Source: PGYR01 sp046290495 (lineage in GTDB: Bacteria > Bacteroidota > Ignavibacteria > Kapaibacteriales > UBA2268). Taken from it: a DNA stretch of 64,000 nt. The notes under the pieces are model-generated. The model worked only from the letters and a program-made list of their open reading frames with translations, was not told where the DNA came from and searched no databases. This document shows positions 33,522 to 41,886 of this stretch, one piece after another (the first letter of the stretch is position 1; each line of letters starts with the position of its first letter). Location: NCBI GenBank assembly GCA_046290495.1, contig JBKAGT010000005.1:1550001-1614000 (forward strand), read 5' to 3'. A program made the position numbers and the translations under genes.

Positions 33522-35627
33522 TTACATTTTAATTAATACTATCGTTCCACCAGCATTAATATTTACATCATTTGTTGAATCAACATTCTCTCTAAACTGA
33601 AGAGTTAAAGTACCTCCAGTAGTTGTAGTTATAACACCTTCAATGACTGATGGAGTTGTACCTGCATTATCAGCAGCTTGTCTTAAATCTTCAACATTAC
33701 TTTCATTTAAAACAACACTACTTACAAAATTTGAGAAATGGACATGAGCAAATGTACCAGTATATGTAAACCTAGTATCAAATCTTCCACTAGTTCCACC
33801 AACTTCAACATCTTGAAAATCTCCTCTCACTAAATATGATGAGTTTGCATCTAAGGTAAATGTAACACCTGCTCCTGTATATGATGTAGGAATTGGAGTT
33901 AAGGCTGTTGTTGTCTGAGTTTGTATGGTAGCTCCACCACCACCTCCACCTGAAACTGTACCCCAGCTTAAATTAGTACCATCAGTAGTTAAGTATCTTC
34001 CAGAATTACCCGATTGTGAAGGTAGATTTGCTTGTTTGCCATCTAACTGAGTTTGTACATTTGATGTTACTGAGTTAATATACTGAAGTTCTGTGCTTGA
34101 TACTGAGCCATCAGCTAATTTAGTTGCATCAATACCAGCGTTGGCTTTAATATCGGCATTTTCAATATTGGTTATTGTATTGTTATCTGCGTCTATAGAT
34201 TTATTTGTCAATGTTTGTGAGTCTGTAATACCAACAACGGCACTAGTAATTGAACCAAGCTGTTGTAGCTCTGTGTTTGAAACCGAACCGTCAGCTAGTT
34301 TAGCAGCATCAATGCCAGCGTTGGCTTTAATATCCGCATTTTCTATATTTGTGATTGTATTATTATCTGCATCAATAGTTTTGTTTGTTAATATTTGAGT
34401 ATCCGTTGTACCAACTACAGCTCCTGTAGGAACAGCTTTTGTAGCTGATACAGCTCCTGTTCCATTTCCTTGTAAAAAGTTACCAGAAGTTAAAGTACTT
34501 GCACCAGTTCCACCATTAGCAACTGGTAAAGTCCCACTTACCGAATTTGTGTTACTTAATGGCAATGTTCCAAATGTAGCAGCAGTTCCAGTGGTTCCGC
34601 TTGAAAGTAATACTTGATTCGCTGTTGCTGAAGAGTTCACTTCTAAATTATTAGCGTTTGAGATGATTGTAGAAGAACCTCCTACGTTTAATGTGTTAGT
34701 CGAAAACGACAATCCATTTCCTGCTGTTATATTTGCTTGCTTTCCATCTAATTGTGTTTGTACATTTGATGTAACTGTGTTTATATACTGCAATTCAGTA
34801 TTTGTTACTGAGCCATCAGCTAACTTAGTTGCATCAATACCAGCATTGGCTTTAATATCGGCATTTTCTATATTTGTTATCGTGTTATTATCAGCATCTA
34901 TTGTCTTATTTGTTAAAGTCTGAACATCAGTAGTACCTACTAAGTCTCCAGAAGGTAATCCTGTAGTTGCAGATAAAATTCCAGTAGCATTTGCAGATAC
35001 AATTCTATTACCAGCACCTGAAAGTGAGCTTATAGTAATGTTTGTAGGTGTTAATGATAATGCATCCACACTATTAACGCTTATTACACCTGTATTCGCA
35101 CTATAACTTAATTCCATCTCAGTATTATTTAAATCACCATTATCAGGACCTATGTGTAGTGTGTTTCCACCTACATATACATCGTCCCATCTATTGTCAT
35201 CTGTACCAATAGTCCCATTGATTGTTTGAGGATTGAAATTACCACTATTGTCTAACACTGTAGCCTCTGCTTGAACTAGAATTAACTGGTCATATCTCTT
35301 TTGAGAGAATAATGTTCCATTTACATAAATATCAAGCATTGTACTGGTGTTTATTACTGAAGCATTAATTCCAGACCAATCACCTGTAGCACCTCCTGCA
35401 GGGTAATCATTTACATTTACTATTACTATACCATTATCATTTGGAGCTAAACTAAATGTTTCTCCTCTAAATAACATTGTATTACTAGAATAGTCTTTTA
35501 GTTCAACATAAACATTCTGTGCTGCTGTATTATTAGTGTAATATGCTACTTTTGATGGTTCGAGTCCATAAACCGACAAAGTGCATATAAGTAAGGTTAG
35601 AACTGCTACAAGATTGAATTTTCTCAT
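33522..35627 (-). CDS. Exported protein with phage-tail-fibre-like repeats
   Basis: 701 aa with a signal peptide (MRKFNLVAVLTLLICTLSVYG). After a ~140-residue beta domain the protein carries three copies of a module reading LTNKTIDADNNTITNIENAD.. IKANAGIDATKLADGSV.. TELQ(Y), two of them continuing with INTVTSNVQTQLDGKQAN. Such 'TLTNKTI..TNI' modules are common in bacteriophage tail-fibre shafts. The middle holds SGTLPVANGGTGASTLTSGNFLQGNGTG, another fibre-type sequence. A Gly stretch (GGGGGG) precedes a ~130-residue C-terminal head ending INAGGTIVLIKM that resembles a C1q/TNF-like trimer head. No T9SS domain is seen. Probably a trimeric surface or secreted fibre. Confidence 0.8.
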   Translation of the reverse strand: MRKFNLVAVLTLLICTLSVYGLEPSKVAYYTNNTAAQNVYVELKDYSSNTMLFRGETFSLAPNDNGIVIVNVNDYPAGGATGDWSGINASVINTSTMLDIYVNGTLFSQKRYDQLILVQAEATVLDNSGNFNPQTINGTIGTDDNRWDDVYVGGNTLHIGPDNGDLNNTEMELSYSANTGVISVNSVDALSLTPTNITISSLSGAGNRIVSANATGILSATTGLPSGDLVGTTDVQTLTNKTIDADNNTITNIENADIKANAGIDATKLADGSVTNTELQYINTVTSNVQTQLDGKQANITAGNGLSFSTNTLNVGGSSTIISNANNLEVNSSATANQVLLSSGTTGTAATFGTLPLSNTNSVSGTLPVANGGTGASTLTSGNFLQGNGTGAVSATKAVPTGAVVGTTDTQILTNKTIDADNNTITNIENADIKANAGIDAAKLADGSVSNTELQQLGSITSAVVGITDSQTLTNKSIDADNNTITNIENADIKANAGIDATKLADGSVSSTELQYINSVTSNVQTQLDGKQANLPSQSGNSGRYLTTDGTNLSWGTVSGGGGGGATIQTQTTTALTPIPTSYTGAGVTFTLDANSSYLVRGDFQDVEVGGTSGRFDTRFTYTGTFAHVHFSNFVSSVVLNESNVEDLRQAADNAGTTPSVIEGVITTTTGGTLTLQFRENVDSTNDVNINAGGTIVLIKM
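34029..34231 (-). repeat. Internal coding repeat, copy nearest the 3' end
   Basis: Encodes the fibre module ending LQYINSVTSNVQTQLDGKQAN. Compared with 34736-34940 the DNA has diverged mostly at third codon positions while the protein is nearly unchanged, pointing to selection on the module. Confidence 0.7.
34258..34414 (-). repeat. Internal coding repeat, middle copy
   Basis: Shorter copy of the fibre module, lacking the SNVQTQLDGKQ part and ending TELQQLGSITS. Confidence 0.7.
34736..34940 (-). repeat. Internal coding repeat, copy nearest the 5' end
   Basis: Full fibre module ending LQYINTVTSNVQTQLDGKQAN; nearly the same amino-acid sequence as the 34029-34231 copy. Confidence 0.7.
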
Positions 35628-35879
35628 TCAACTTTCCTCTATTATTTTAAATGTGAATTAATTAATGATGTAATTTATAATATTATTCTTACCCTGCAAT
35701 GTTTATGAGTTTATTTTAATAATTCCGAGAATACTATTTATCATCTAGTAATAGTTTTTTTGTATATATAAGTGCTTTTGAAAAAATAAACTTAATTAAC
35801 ATTTTTTCATTCTACACTTATCATGAAAAAGCCCAACTTAAACAGTCAGGCTTTATAAATATAATTTCACATTAAACTT

Positions 35880-36566
35880 TTACTTTTTCAGAGCGACAAT
35901 AAACCTATGTATCTGCTTCTCTATCTCTTTCTGATTGTCTTCAGTTGGCGATAGTATAGATGCTGCTTTGAATAACCCTACAGCATCAAACGTTAAACTA
36001 ATTTCAGTAACGTAATCATCGTTTATATCAATTTGTTCATCCAAAGTCAACATCAGGTTCTCAGTCTGGTTACTCACAAAATTGAAATACTTCTTTTCAC
36101 CGCCAGTGTAGTAATAACCATCTATTAATATAGTATTTCTATCGCTAGTTGCGAAGTCACCAAATACAGGATCATCAATATATTGTTGGCGTTCTGATTC
36201 TGGGAACTTATGAATTTCAAATTTAATCTTGTCATAGTCGCCTTCCTCTATTCCTGTATCGAACAGTACATTAACTGTACCTGTAGAATCTGCTTGTAAT
36301 ACATAAGGACCAGTTTTTACTGGTTCATCTTCCGCTTCATCTTTGTCTCTATTGTGTAGTTTAATTGCTGATATTAAAACCCTTGCTTCAGTAATAACCA
36401 AAGAGTCAACATCATCTGCTTGAAATGATGAAGTAGTTTCATTAGTTACTTTAGAGTTTTGCATTGATGATGATAACCTTAAATTTACATCACCTGGACT
36501 TGTAGAATCATCGGAGCAGCTAAATGTTAAAATTAGTAAAAATATTAATAATACTATATTTTTCAT
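35880..36566 (-). CDS. Lipoprotein, DUF4382-like
   Basis: 228 aa, Cys-anchored (LLIFLLILTFSCSDDSTSPGD). The body has the layout VDSLVITEARVLISAIKLHNRD, then NVLFDTGIEEGDYDKIKFEIHKF and an all-beta end (EISLTFDAVGLF), similar in order to DUF4382-type lipoproteins, which read 'v.v.i..v.vh....' followed by 'G.Y..irl.i'. The family assignment is tentative. A short basic tail (KQIHRFIVALKK) ends it. It is followed by a weak AAAGCC/GGCTTT hairpin at 35828-35854 and precedes a region of decayed ORFs. Confidence 0.68.
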   Translation of the reverse strand: MKNIVLLIFLLILTFSCSDDSTSPGDVNLRLSSSMQNSKVTNETTSSFQADDVDSLVITEARVLISAIKLHNRDKDEAEDEPVKTGPYVLQADSTGTVNVLFDTGIEEGDYDKIKFEIHKFPESERQQYIDDPVFGDFATSDRNTILIDGYYYTGGEKKYFNFVSNQTENLMLTLDEQIDINDDYVTEISLTFDAVGLFKAASILSPTEDNQKEIEKQIHRFIVALKK

Positions 36567-36678
36567 ATATTATTTTCTAAGTTTATTTAATAAGAACAAA
36601 AATACATATATTTTTTATTCCTTTGGCACCATCTTTCATTATTTATTAAAGTAGAACAGGTTATGTAGTACAAAATAA

Positions 36679-36984
36679 AAAAAATCAGAACTAAAGCAAT
36701 CGTATGTTTTTTCCAAGAATGCTAATAAAAGTGCGGATGATATTGATGAATTAAGTTCATTTAATATTTATAATGGAGATCAAGTTTTAAAAATATTACG
36801 AAAAGTAAGCAAAAAACTGAAAATACAGAAATCTGAACATGTATTGATTCTTGAAGACATTCTTTCAAATAAACCTATAAATTTGATCGAACGAAAACAA
36901 GTTGAAAAATGGTTAATAAAAGAATTCAAGAAGAAGATATTATTAGATCTACTTCAAGTGGTAATAAAGAATGAATATAATTAA
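36679..36984 (+). pseudogene. Decayed ORF fragment A (no start codon)
   Basis: An open frame of 101 codons (KKSELKQSYVFSKNANKSADDIDELSSFN... ending LLDLLQVVIKNEYN) has coding-like composition and a sensible Lys/Glu/Leu helical pattern but no ATG or GTG start. It overlaps the next fragment by 14 bases, as neighbouring genes in an operon would. Not recognised; probably 5'-truncated. Confidence 0.45.
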
Positions 36985-37308
36985 TAAAGTAATTGGCTTA
37001 AGCAGTGTAGAAGAAAACTTTATAACAACATCAGTCAAGCTTTGGAATTTGGATGGAATTCAATTTGCTGATGAACTTCGGAAAAAATCAAAAATAAAAT
37101 CTCTAACTTAAATCTTGATCTATATATTGAAGTACTTTATACCATTCTTCTAAAAGAGTATAAGATTAAGGATGAAGAATGGGATGAATATAAAACTACA
37201 GTTTTAAGTGTTTACTACAGCCAAAAAGAATTAGAATTACCTTTAGCACAAACACTAAAAAGAATTAAAAAATCTGTCCATTCAAATCAAAAAGAAGGTT
37301 CAATTTAA
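36971..37308 (+). pseudogene. Decayed ORF fragment B (frameshifted)
   Basis: An ATG at 36971 opens MNIINKVIGLSSVEENFITT.. VKLWNLDGIQFADELRKK, which then stops at ~37111. A second frame continues from the same spot (IKNKISNLNLDLYIEVLYTILLKEYKIKDEEWDEYKT... NQKEGSI, stop at 37306-37308). Joining them by one frameshift in the A-rich stretch near 37083-37095 gives one ~110-aa protein. Function unknown. Confidence 0.5.
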
Positions 37309-37600
37309 CCGATTGTAGCAAACGATATTAAGAAAACAGAGACTTAAAGAAATACAAAACTCAAAATAATGAGAAGTAGAAAATAATTACATTACAAAAG
37401 TATCAATATGGAATACAACCGCACTTGAATGGAAAATATAGAAACAATTGAATTAACTGTGTATTTACAACAAATAAGTTAATATAGCTTACATTTTTCC
37501 AGTATTTATATAACTTAATTTCAAATGTTTTGATTTAAAATTTTATTGATTAAATTGAGTATTATTAATTAAAACAATAAAATACTATTAAAATATATTA
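37309..37600. other. Very AT-rich gap without visible gene
   Basis: Together with the two fragments upstream this completes a ~1 kb stretch (36567-37600) free of intact genes. Only AT-rich sequence is seen here; the next gene's promoter presumably lies at its right end. Confidence 0.5.
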
Positions 37601-38086
37601 ATGGTATTTTCTAATATATTGAAATATTATACAGTAAACATGAATTCTGGCTTTACTTATTACTTCTTATCTAAAGAGAACCTAATAGACTATTTTCTAT
37701 CTGATGGTAAGAATCTAGTATTTGCATCAGATAATCAGAGGGAATTGAATGTTAATAAGGATGAATTAACCTCATTATTAAAAGACACATCAAATTTAAT
37801 AGAAGGTAAAAACTTAATCGTGAACAAAAATTTAAAAAGACTTACATTGTTTAATAGATTAGATCAAAGTATAAAATTTAAATTATTAATTAAAGATTTT
37901 GTAATTAACACTAATCTTACTGAAGAGTCCATATCAGCTAGTGTACTATTTATGCTTAAGAAGAAAATATTAAAATCATCTAGTGCAATTCCTTTTCTAT
38001 TCAATGCTTTTAAAATAGATGATTCTATACTTGAGTATTTCCTAATAGTAGAATCAAGGGAGAGTAATACCAGAGAAAACAAGTAG
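37601..38086 (+). CDS. Hypothetical protein, 161 aa
   Basis: Not recognised. The frame starts at MVFSNILKYYTVNMNSGFTYYFLSKENL; a second ATG 13 codons in (MNSGF) is an alternative start. No signal peptide or membrane segment. It is a soluble mixed alpha/beta protein with basic and Asn-rich composition, typical of mobile-element genes in AT-rich genomes. It is followed after 27 bases by a small zinc-ribbon-like ORF on the same strand, so they may be co-transcribed. Confidence 0.5.
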   Translation: MVFSNILKYYTVNMNSGFTYYFLSKENLIDYFLSDGKNLVFASDNQRELNVNKDELTSLLKDTSNLIEGKNLIVNKNLKRLTLFNRLDQSIKFKLLIKDFVINTNLTEESISASVLFMLKKKILKSSSAIPFLFNAFKIDDSILEYFLIVESRESNTRENK

Positions 38087-38113
38087 TTAATTCTAATAAA
38101 TATTCTTTAATAC

Positions 38114-38332
38114 ATGGATGAAAAAGCAAATATTTTTAACAACATTGATATTAATTTAGGGAACTTCGAATTCAAAAAAGATAAAATACCCTTCATGTTG
38201 GAATGTAGTAAATGTTTCCAAATAAGTGTTGTCAATAGTAGTAAGAAAAGTAAAGCTGCTATGAAGTTTGAAAAGCAAGGTTGGACATTAGACAAAAGAA
38301 AGCGATTGATTTGCCCTATGTGTAGCAGTTAA
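38114..38332 (+). CDS. Small protein with zinc-ribbon-like Cys pairs
   Basis: 72 aa. Two Cys pairs, CSKCFQ (about residue 31) and CPMCSS at the end, separated by ~36 residues including a Lys/Arg-rich stretch (KKSKAAMKFEKQGWTLDKRKR), suggest a zinc-ribbon fold, possibly nucleic-acid binding. No family recognised. It ends just before the integrase remnant at 38333. Confidence 0.5.
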   Translation: MDEKANIFNNIDINLGNFEFKKDKIPFMLECSKCFQISVVNSSKKSKAAMKFEKQGWTLDKRKRLICPMCSS

Positions 38333-38440
38333 ATTTGTATAAAATATACGGGTCATAAAAGTCTGGACACACTTGAAAAGTATTTGAATGCATCGAACTA
38401 TGATGATAAAGAAGTTTTGGAAAATTTGATTAATTTGTAG
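38333..38440 (+). pseudogene. Remnant of the 3' end of a second tyrosine recombinase gene
   Basis: The frame reads IKYTGHKSLDTLEKYLNAS then NYDDKEVLENLINL and a stop. This matches the last 35 residues of the intact integrase (ending at 27494) at roughly 85% and carries the same GH and nucleophile Tyr. Thirty-two bases (38387-38418 versus 27438-27469) are identical. The rest of the gene is missing. It lies directly before the 222-aa gene and the excisionase/primase genes, where an integrase is expected, so the ancestral order was int-orf222-xis-primase. Confidence 0.85.
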
Positions 38441-38476
38441 AGTATCTACTATAAATTAAATTTTTTATGTTTCAAG

Positions 38477-39145
38477 ATGTTTTTAAATGATAAAAAGATA
38501 AAACCTGCTTTAATAAAATTCTTTTTTAAGAATATTTATAATAAAGAATTGTTTGAATGGGAGTCAGAGATACAAGAATTTAATGAAGCTCAATTAAAAA
38601 CTTTAAAGAAGGAATTTGAAAATTACTTGTTTAGGTTACCTAGAATTTCAGAATTACACTTATATTCTTCTTACAAAGGTTATCTTCTAGAGGGGAATAA
38701 ACATGAGATTGATATTACAGGTGGAGATCAAACCATTATTAAGACATCGTACGACTACGGAAATGAACTAATACAATTTATAAATTCACGTTTAAATGAC
38801 ATCCAAGAATTACGAATAAAAGAATTCCCAAAATTTGGTGAATGGGATAATCTAGAAAATCCTAAGCGATTCGTCTTAAGAATTGGAATACTCCCCTGTG
38901 TAGTCCTATCGTTTAACAAAGTTTCAAGACTTGAAGGGCAAACATATGAAGATATTTACTCTAATCTATCAACAATATTGAGTAAAAGAGATGGGACTCT
39001 ATATTCAGAAAGAACCATAAAAAATTCAAGAATTGAAAAAGATAAGAAAAAAACTCTAAAAGAGTGCAATAAAATAGTTTCATTTAGTATTAATGAATCT
39101 GTTGAATTTGTTCGTTACCTCCTAGAACAACAAAAAACATTATAA
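38477..39145 (+). CDS. Mobile-element protein of unknown function, 222 aa
   Basis: Not recognised. A soluble protein with an N-terminal helical part (FFFKNIYNKELFEWESEIQEF), a central beta-containing segment (GYLLEGNKHEIDITGGDQTIIKTSYDYGNEL) and a C-terminal basic helical region (LSKRDGTLYSERTIKNSRIEKDKKKTLKECNK) that could bind DNA. It is located between the integrase remnant and the excisionase-like HTH gene, all on the same strand, so a role in element excision, replication or its control is likely from context. Confidence 0.62.
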   Translation: MFLNDKKIKPALIKFFFKNIYNKELFEWESEIQEFNEAQLKTLKKEFENYLFRLPRISELHLYSSYKGYLLEGNKHEIDITGGDQTIIKTSYDYGNELIQFINSRLNDIQELRIKEFPKFGEWDNLENPKRFVLRIGILPCVVLSFNKVSRLEGQTYEDIYSNLSTILSKRDGTLYSERTIKNSRIEKDKKKTLKECNKIVSFSINESVEFVRYLLEQQKTL

Positions 39146-39172
39146 ATTACAAAACTATTTTTCCCCCTTCCA

Positions 39173-39192
39173 TGAATGTACATTTACGTTCA
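39173..39192. promoter_or_regulatory. 20-bp imperfect palindrome upstream of the HTH gene
   Basis: TGAATGTACATTTACGTTCA pairs with itself at 16 of 20 positions, with a perfect AATGTACATT inside. It has the size of an operator and lies ~155 bases before the HTH start. Confidence 0.45.
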
Positions 39193-39210
39193 GGTGTAAC
39201 CTTATGACTT

Positions 39211-39247
39211 CCCCCAAAAGCCCCCTAGTTTCCCCCATGATTACCCC
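39211..39247 (-). promoter_or_regulatory. G-quadruplex-type motif (minus strand) before the HTH/primase genes
   Basis: Four C-runs on the plus strand (39211-39215, 39221-39225, 39232-39236, 39244-39247; lengths 5, 5, 5, 4) are separated by 5, 6 and 7 bases. On the minus strand this satisfies the canonical G3+ N1-7 rule with room to spare. A fifth C-run is at 39163-39167. In such AT-rich DNA the cluster is not expected by chance. Confidence 0.6.
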
Positions 39248-39346
39248 TTTTTTATCCTCCTCAAAACTGTAATAATTCTACATTTTAAGTGTTACTAAGG
39301 TAAAGCTATTAGCTATAATTTTTTTTTAATTAATGGAGATATAGTA

Positions 39347-39544
39347 ATGAATAGATCATTATTATCTATTAAAGAGCTTTCTAAAGAGCTCGGAATTTCG
39401 GTAACCTCAATCTATAGGTTACGCCAAAGGGGTATAATTAAACATATTAAAATTGGGGGCAGAGTACTCTTCGACTACGAAGAAGTATTATCATCCCTCA
39501 AAGAACAAACTAATCTAGGAGGTATGTCATGCGTAAATCAATAA
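39347..39544 (+). CDS. Excisionase-family helix-turn-helix protein
   Basis: 65 aa. LLSIKELSKELGISVTSIYRLRQRGIIKHIKIGGRVLFDYEEVLSSL is a MerR-like 'DNA-binding domain, excisionase family' HTH: helix-turn-helix, then the wing with the conserved Gly-Arg. GGAG is present at 39334. Its end overlaps the primase gene by 16 bases. In Bacteroidota elements such proteins control excision or transcription of the adjacent genes; the palindrome at 39173 is a candidate binding site. Confidence 0.88.
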   Translation: MNRSLLSIKELSKELGISVTSIYRLRQRGIIKHIKIGGRVLFDYEEVLSSLKEQTNLGGMSCVNQ

Positions 39545-41880
39545 TTAATTCCCCAAAATTCAACACCGTAGTGTTCAAATACACAATTGAAAGTTATGGT
39601 GTTGGATTTCAAGGAGAGGGGAGTTATAGTATAAATGAATTATCTGATGATAGAATAAGAGTCTATAAGGAGGATGGTTTATACTATGCTATAGTCGATG
39701 GTGAAATACTAGATCACATTGGTTTATTAAGACTAATATTTAAAACAGATAATAGGAGTACGGCAATTACTCATTTCTCTACAGAGTTATATACTGATGA
39801 ACCAATTGTGGTAAGTATGTTTGAAGCCCCTATCACAAACACAAAACAAAAGACAGATGTTAGTCTTAATAGAGTTGCAGAAATTACTAGAGATGACGGC
39901 TTAATAAAGACCTTAGTTAATAGACTAAGAGAAGGAAAGAATTATATAAAAAAGCAATTGTTGGATTCTATTATATTCGCAGGACGCTTTAAAGCAAGAA
40001 GTAGAGAGGGTCTATTAAATTATTCTGGAACGATTTGTATGGATTTTGACAATATCAAAAACCCATATAAACTCCTGAATGAAATAATAGATCTATCTCT
40101 GCCACTTGTTATGGGTTTTGTATCTCCATCAGGGCATGGACTAAAGGCAATTTTTAAGACTTGCAATAATCCAGAAAAGCATACAGATTATTTTAAATAT
40201 TACGCTAGTGTATTTAAAAATAAACTAGGTGTAGAAGTAGACAAGTCTGGAAAAGACATTCCTAGAGCTTGCTTTGTGTCCCATGATCCGAAAGTGTTCT
40301 ATATGAACTCAAAATTTGTTCCTGAGATTAAACTACCAGAAAGTAGATCTGAAATATTCAATGACTTTGCTGACAAATACATACAAAACTCAAAAGATGG
40401 TGAGAAACACAATAGACTAACCAAGATTGCATATCTAGCAGGTGGTTACTGTGCTGTGGGAATTGTTGATGAGAATGAAACTAAGTCTTTCTTGAAAAAA
40501 AGCATTGTTAATAGAGGAAACTTAACAGATGTTGATTTAGCATTTAAAACAATAGATGATTGCTTTGAAAAAGGTAAGAGTGCCCCTGTAAGTAAAGAGG
40601 ATATTGACAAATACTTATCAAATTCTGAAAGCAAGTTTGACTCTATGGTTGATGATGTCAAACCACCACTAAACACTAACAACGAGCTTGAGAATGTTGT
40701 TTATAGTGAGTCTCTTTTCCAAGGGTTGCCAAATCTTATCAATGGTTTCCTTAAAAAGGTTAAGAATGAATATAATGCATCATCTCAGTTGTATGCCATG
40801 TTTATCTTTGCCTCAGGAATATTTCCAAAAATACAGTTCAGCTATGGTGGAGATTCTAAGTCACTTAATCTTTCTAGTTTGATCCTAGCAGAGTCTGGCT
40901 CAGGAAAAAGCTCTACTAATCTCGTTAGAGAGCTATTCATGGGTATAGATAAGGATTTAAGAAAAGAGAAAATCAAAGATAAACCCAAAAGACTAATTCT
41001 ATCTACCAATATCTCTGGTAGTGAGCTACTTCACCGCATAAAAGCAAATGATGGGTCAATTATTCTTTATGATACGGAGATTTCTAGCTTTCTAAGTGCT
41101 AATAGTAAGGAATGGGGAGACTATGATACAATATTTCGTCAAGGAGCATCAAATGACCCTATAGGTCAATATAGAAGAGATTCTGACGATGTTGATATTG
41201 AGTTTCCACAGATTAGTATTAATCTCACAGGTACACCATCTCAAATTACTAGTTTGTTCAAGGATAAGTTTAATGGCTTATTCTCGAGGTTCATGTACTT
41301 AACTTTTACAGGAGTAGATGAATGGATTCCAAACTTGGTTTTTAATGAAAAAGAAGATTTGAGTAAAGAACAAGAGCTAATGTTAGAAATCTATAAACAC
41401 TATAAAGATAATGAAATCAATCTTATAATGACTACAAATGCACAAGAAAAGTTGGATAATGAGTTCAAAGAGCTATATAGACGTTATAAATATGATCCTA
41501 TAATTAGTTCTGCTGTCACTAGACATGCACAGTACGCTTGGAAGCTATGTATTATCATAAAACTCTTTGACTGCTTTGAAAAACAGACTACAGATGTAGT
41601 TATAGATGCTGATGTTATGGAGTTAGCTCTTGAGATAGTCCTAAAGTCATTAACTGTTGCAACAGACTTATCATTTAACCTTGACCAAGAGAACTTAACT
41701 AATGGACAGAGAATTGTTAAGCTACTTAGTCAGTTAGGTAATGAGTTTACTAGGGGTGAAGTAGTACAATACTGTGGTTCTATCTTTAAAAGCACCACAA
41801 TAGACAAGTATTTATCTAATACATCACTTTTTACTAAGATAGATTACGGCAAATACAGATTAGCTAATCCTAAAATATAA
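39529..41880 (+). CDS. Primase-helicase-type replication protein (BT4734/VirE-N plus DUF3987)
   Basis: 783 aa. The N-terminal ~270 residues resemble the BT4734-like primase domain: the acidic strand ICMDFDN at ~170, SPSGHGLKAIFKT at ~198 and RACFVSHDPKVFYM. Residues ~395-640 are DUF3987-like, with a P-loop (LILAESGSGKSSTNLV, ~452-467), GSIILYDTEISSFL (Walker B-like) and ISINLTGTPSQIT. Known from Bacteroidota integrative elements, where the pair serves element replication or mobilisation. An AGGAGG site precedes the start, which overlaps the HTH gene. Directly downstream is a CGGAAA inverted-repeat cluster. Confidence 0.85.
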   Translation: MRKSIINSPKFNTVVFKYTIESYGVGFQGEGSYSINELSDDRIRVYKEDGLYYAIVDGEILDHIGLLRLIFKTDNRSTAITHFSTELYTDEPIVVSMFEAPITNTKQKTDVSLNRVAEITRDDGLIKTLVNRLREGKNYIKKQLLDSIIFAGRFKARSREGLLNYSGTICMDFDNIKNPYKLLNEIIDLSLPLVMGFVSPSGHGLKAIFKTCNNPEKHTDYFKYYASVFKNKLGVEVDKSGKDIPRACFVSHDPKVFYMNSKFVPEIKLPESRSEIFNDFADKYIQNSKDGEKHNRLTKIAYLAGGYCAVGIVDENETKSFLKKSIVNRGNLTDVDLAFKTIDDCFEKGKSAPVSKEDIDKYLSNSESKFDSMVDDVKPPLNTNNELENVVYSESLFQGLPNLINGFLKKVKNEYNASSQLYAMFIFASGIFPKIQFSYGGDSKSLNLSSLILAESGSGKSSTNLVRELFMGIDKDLRKEKIKDKPKRLILSTNISGSELLHRIKANDGSIILYDTEISSFLSANSKEWGDYDTIFRQGASNDPIGQYRRDSDDVDIEFPQISINLTGTPSQITSLFKDKFNGLFSRFMYLTFTGVDEWIPNLVFNEKEDLSKEQELMLEIYKHYKDNEINLIMTTNAQEKLDNEFKELYRRYKYDPIISSAVTRHAQYAWKLCIIIKLFDCFEKQTTDVVIDADVMELALEIVLKSLTVATDLSFNLDQENLTNGQRIVKLLSQLGNEFTRGEVVQYCGSIFKSTTIDKYLSNTSLFTKIDYGKYRLANPKI

Positions 41881-41886
41881 ATAGGG

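Noticed and set aside
34093..34923. Plus-strand ORFs opposite the tail-fibre-like gene
   Set aside because: They arise from the repeated coding sequence on the minus strand; their proteins are mirror products of the fibre modules and have no start context.
33522..35627. Prophage tail gene
   Set aside because: The protein has a Sec signal peptide and no neighbouring phage structural, packaging or lysis genes are seen.
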